From positions 1 to 7,263 of the forward strand of contig JBBDYH010000023.1 in the NCBI GenBank assembly GCA_040901795.1: DNA of 7,263 bases. Reading direction: 5' to 3'. Below, piece by piece: positions 6,141 to 7,263 of this stretch. The notes beneath the pieces are model-generated. The model saw nothing but the letters and a program-made list of their open reading frames with translations. It did not search any database and had not been told where the DNA came from. The DNA is from JBBDYH01 sp040901795. GTDB taxonomy: Bacteria > Planctomycetota > Planctomycetia > Pirellulales > JALHPA01. The number at the start of each line of letters is the position of its first letter. The first letter of the stretch is position 1. The position numbers and the translations under genes were made by a program.

Positions 6141-6170
6141 AACCTACGCCCCAACGGGGGCCGCGGCCAA
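6141..6170 (-). promoter_or_regulatory. Candidate promoter of the 215-aa gene, possibly leaderless
   Basis: On the minus strand TTGGCC (6170-6165), an 18-base spacer and TAGGTT (6146-6141) are followed by six bases and ATG 6134. The geometry resembles that of the 4446 gene: TTGGCM, 17-18 bases, TANNNT, six bases, ATG. The -35 overlaps the end of box copy B. Confidence 0.4.
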
Positions 6171-6185
6171 ACTGTACCACTACCA
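6168..6185 (-). promoter_or_regulatory. Shared upstream box, copy B (before the 215-aa gene)
   Basis: Read on the minus strand this is TGGTAGTGGTACAGTTTG, identical to copy A (4379-4396) at 17 of 18 bases. It lies 33 bases before ATG 6134, against 49 for copy A. The flanks of the two boxes do not match, so the similarity is confined to the box and not part of a longer duplication. Confidence 0.6.
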
Positions 6186-6239
6186 GCGTGGGATACTGGA
6201 TCAGCCAGGCGGTTATCACGCACGGCCCAACGGACACGA

Positions 6240-6261
6240 GCTCGAGGTCTAGCCGGGTCAT
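6240..6261 (+). repeat. Putative right attachment site (attR), copy of the tRNA-Lys 3' end
   Basis: This is a direct repeat of 34-55: AGCCGGGTCAT (6251-6261) is identical, and 7 of the 11 bases before it match, with only transitions differing. The rest of the tRNA is absent. It separates accessory genes from the GC-rich flank. The stop codon of the four-TM protein (6260-6258) lies inside the repeat. Confidence 0.6.
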
Positions 6262-6779
6262 TCTCGGTTTTCGCTTCGCTCCTTTCGCTGCCCGTAAGCG
6301 GTCATCCCCTTCGGCTTGTACACTGCGAGGACCGTCGCGGCAAGGAGCAATACCAGCGCGGCGCTCGCGTGCAGCACTACCGTCGGCGTCTTCAGCCCCG
6401 CGAGATCGCCGGCGGTCACCGCCGGGCTCGCCGCGACTCCGGCGAGGAATTCGAGAGTGCGCAGGTAGAGCACCAGCACGACCGTCGCGAAGATCGTTAT
6501 GCCTAGCTTGAAGATCACCCAGTAGTGGCGGAACAGGCCCCACTTGGTGATGAACGACTGCGCGATACCGCCGAGCAGCGCGGCGAACGCGAACGGCGCC
6601 AGCACGTACCGTCCCAGCACGTTCAGGGCGATGTAAGCCGGGCGCACGATCTGCGAATCGTCGGTCACCAGCGCAACGATCGCCAGTCCGAGCGAAGCGA
6701 CGATCGCACCGATCCACCCGAGCGAGGCCGTGACGTGCGCGACGAGCGCGGCCTTGCGCCAGAACAGCGACGCGATCAC
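6258..6779 (-). CDS. Four-TM integral membrane protein, DUF2269-like
   Basis: The 173-aa protein has four hydrophobic segments (about 10-38, 50-76, 86-108 and 132-154). The family-like stretches are ALVAHVTASLGWIGAI, SFITKWGLFRHYWVIFKL and the ending VYKPKGMTAYG. Function is not known. The start is GTG at 6779, which overlaps the stop of the preceding 70-aa gene as GTGA, so the two are translationally coupled. A longer in-frame reading to 7247 would cover the neighbouring genes and is not real. The C-terminus is full length for the family. Its stop codon is supplied by the tRNA-derived repeat, so the gene is intact right up to the island boundary. Confidence 0.8.
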   Translation of the reverse strand: MIASLFWRKAALVAHVTASLGWIGAIVASLGLAIVALVTDDSQIVRPAYIALNVLGRYVLAPFAFAALLGGIAQSFITKWGLFRHYWVIFKLGITIFATVVLVLYLRTLEFLAGVAASPAVTAGDLAGLKTPTVVLHASAALVLLLAATVLAVYKPKGMTAYGQRKERSENRE

Positions 6780-6988
6780 GGCCGGTGCTCGCTCTGTCCC
6801 GTGGGCGGTGGGTGTGAGGACTCGCCCGCGTCCAGTGAGCGGATGTGCCGCCCCGGCCCCCGATGTCCGCTCGCGAGCATGATCACGAACGCGGCGACGA
6901 GCACCAGCGCGACGACTCCGAACACCTTCACCCAGCGTGGCGGACCGATGACGGGATCGCTCCCGATTTGCTCGTCTCCGAGACGCAT
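6776..6988 (-). CDS. Small single-pass membrane protein with GHRGPGRH motif
   Basis: The 70-aa product has one transmembrane helix, WVKVFGVVALVLVAAFVIMLAS (19-40), directly followed by GHRGPGRH (41-48) and a Ser/Pro-rich tail. Small proteins with a helix and a G-H-x-GPGRH motif often precede DUF2269-like genes, as here. The role is unknown. The ATG at 6988 has a good ribosome-binding site (AGGGG with 5 bases between). The TGA overlaps the GTG of the next gene. The gene diverges from the MFS gene with only 25 bp between. Confidence 0.75.
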   Translation of the reverse strand: MRLGDEQIGSDPVIGPPRWVKVFGVVALVLVAAFVIMLASGHRGPGRHIRSLDAGESSHPPPTGQSEHRP

Positions 6989-7013
6989 TTTTTCCCCTCG
7001 CTACCTTTTCGCC

Positions 7014-7263
7014 ATGCAAGAAGCGGCCGACTCCGGAAAGTGGCGGGCGCTGGCCCTGCTCGGAAGTGCCGAGCTGCTCGGAATGTCGCTCTGGTTTTCC
7101 GCGAGCGCCGTCTCCCCGCAGCTCTCGGCGCTCTGGGGGCTGACTCCCGCCGAAGCGGGTTGGCTCACCACCGTAGTGCAGCTCGGCTTCGTCGCCGGAA
7201 CGGCGGCCTCGGCGACGCTCAACCTCGCCGACATAGTCCGCTCGCAAACTCTGTTCGCGCTGT
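7014..7263 (+). CDS. MFS transporter, N-terminal part
   Basis: The gene runs off the window after 83 codons. The N-terminus, WRALALLGSAELLGMSLWFSASAVSPQLSALWGLTPAEAGWLTTVVQLGFVAGT, is that of a major facilitator: helix 1 with SAELLGMSLWFSAS, a loop with the gating helix SPQL, then helix 2 with WLTTVVQLGFVAGT. Substrate cannot be told. ATG at 7014 has no Shine-Dalgarno. TACCTT (7002-7007) ends six bases before it, so the message may be leaderless. Strong GC3 bias marks it as native to the chromosome. Confidence 0.85.
   Translation, partial: MQEAADSGKWRALALLGSAELLGMSLWFSASAVSPQLSALWGLTPAEAGWLTTVVQLGFVAGTAASATLNLADIVRSQTLFAL

Larger units (their letters stand above)
55..6260. mobile_element. 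Genomic island at tRNA-Lys carrying a retron and a GHKL-nuclease gene
   Basis: The region is bounded on the left by the tRNA-Lys 3' end and on the right by the matching direct repeat. It holds only accessory genes: a GHKL ATPase-nuclease protein, a retron operon, a small basic protein, a broken winged-helix gene and a membrane protein. Base composition is lower in G+C than in the right flank, whose genes are ordinary membrane-protein genes. No integrase, excisionase or transposase is seen between the repeats. The island is therefore either a degraded or a non-autonomous element, or the repeat pair marks only one of several nested insertions. The boundary call is inference from the repeat and the gene content. 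Confidence 0.5.

Noticed and set aside
4379..6185. The shared 18-base box as terminal inverted repeats of an insertion sequence
   Set aside because: The two copies are inverted about 1.8 kb apart, but no transposase lies between them, no target duplication is visible, and the similarity stops at the box. A promoter-proximal site explains the positions better.
6150..6261. Short coding region beginning MTRLDLELVSVGP on the minus strand
   Set aside because: Its start lies in the attachment repeat, it overlaps the shared box and the 215-aa start, and it continues out of frame into that gene without family similarity.
5833..6717. 294-codon minus-strand frame
   Set aside because: Arg-rich composition without any domain. 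It overlaps the 215-aa gene and the DUF2269-like gene in another frame and crosses the island boundary.
6258..7247. Long 329-codon minus-strand reading frame
   Set aside because: Only its last 173 codons resemble a protein family. The upstream part is Arg/Gly-rich, out of frame with the real 70-aa gene and antisense to the MFS gene.
1..7263. CRISPR array
   Set aside because: No regularly spaced direct repeats were found on either strand.

Overview
The window reads as a small genomic island inserted at a tRNA-Lys gene of a GC-rich bacterium. The flanks (1-54 and about 6262-7263) are housekeeping-type sequence: the 3' part of a tRNA-Lys(UUU), and at the right a small single-TM protein, a DUF2269-like four-TM protein and the start of an MFS transporter. 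Right-flank codon use is strongly G+C rich. The 6.2 kb between is visibly less GC-rich and carries accessory genes. The small genes at 4446-6134 resemble families I associate with alphaproteobacterial accessory DNA. The host phylum cannot be fixed from this window.

Island boundaries. The last bases of the tRNA (34-55) recur as a direct repeat at 6240-6261: 11 bases identical, 18 of 22 overall, all four mismatches transitions. This is what tRNA-targeted integration leaves behind. No integrase gene is present between the repeats.

Left part, minus strand (4364 to 86): a defence module. A promoter-like -35 leads into a retron non-coding RNA (msr-msd, 4334-4207) bounded by a perfect 12-bp a1/a2 inverted repeat. 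One base after a2 begins a 300-aa nucleoside-deoxyribosyltransferase-like effector. It overlaps by one base (TAATG) a 302-aa retron reverse transcriptase with YADD and VTG motifs. The order ncRNA, effector, RT is that of type II (Ec86/Eco1, St85-like) retrons. In such systems the RT and its msDNA hold a toxic effector in check until phage infection disturbs the complex. After a 200-bp gap comes a 702-aa protein joining a GHKL (Hsp90/MutL/MORC-like) ATPase to a PD-(D/E)XK nuclease-like domain. It is probably a second, separate anti-phage or DNA-processing gene.

Right part (4379-6261): a plus-strand small basic protein gene (4446) diverging from the retron, an amber-interrupted winged-helix gene remnant (5500-4877, minus) and a 215-aa membrane protein with a beta-helix-like tail (6134-5487, minus). 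The 4446 and 6134 genes share an 18-base upstream box (17/18 identical). Both have a -10-like TANNNT exactly six bases before ATG, suggesting leaderless transcripts and common control.

The strongest points are the full retron with an identifiable ncRNA, the effector ribosome-binding site lying inside the retron a2 arm, the tRNA-Lys attachment repeats, and the shared promoter box.
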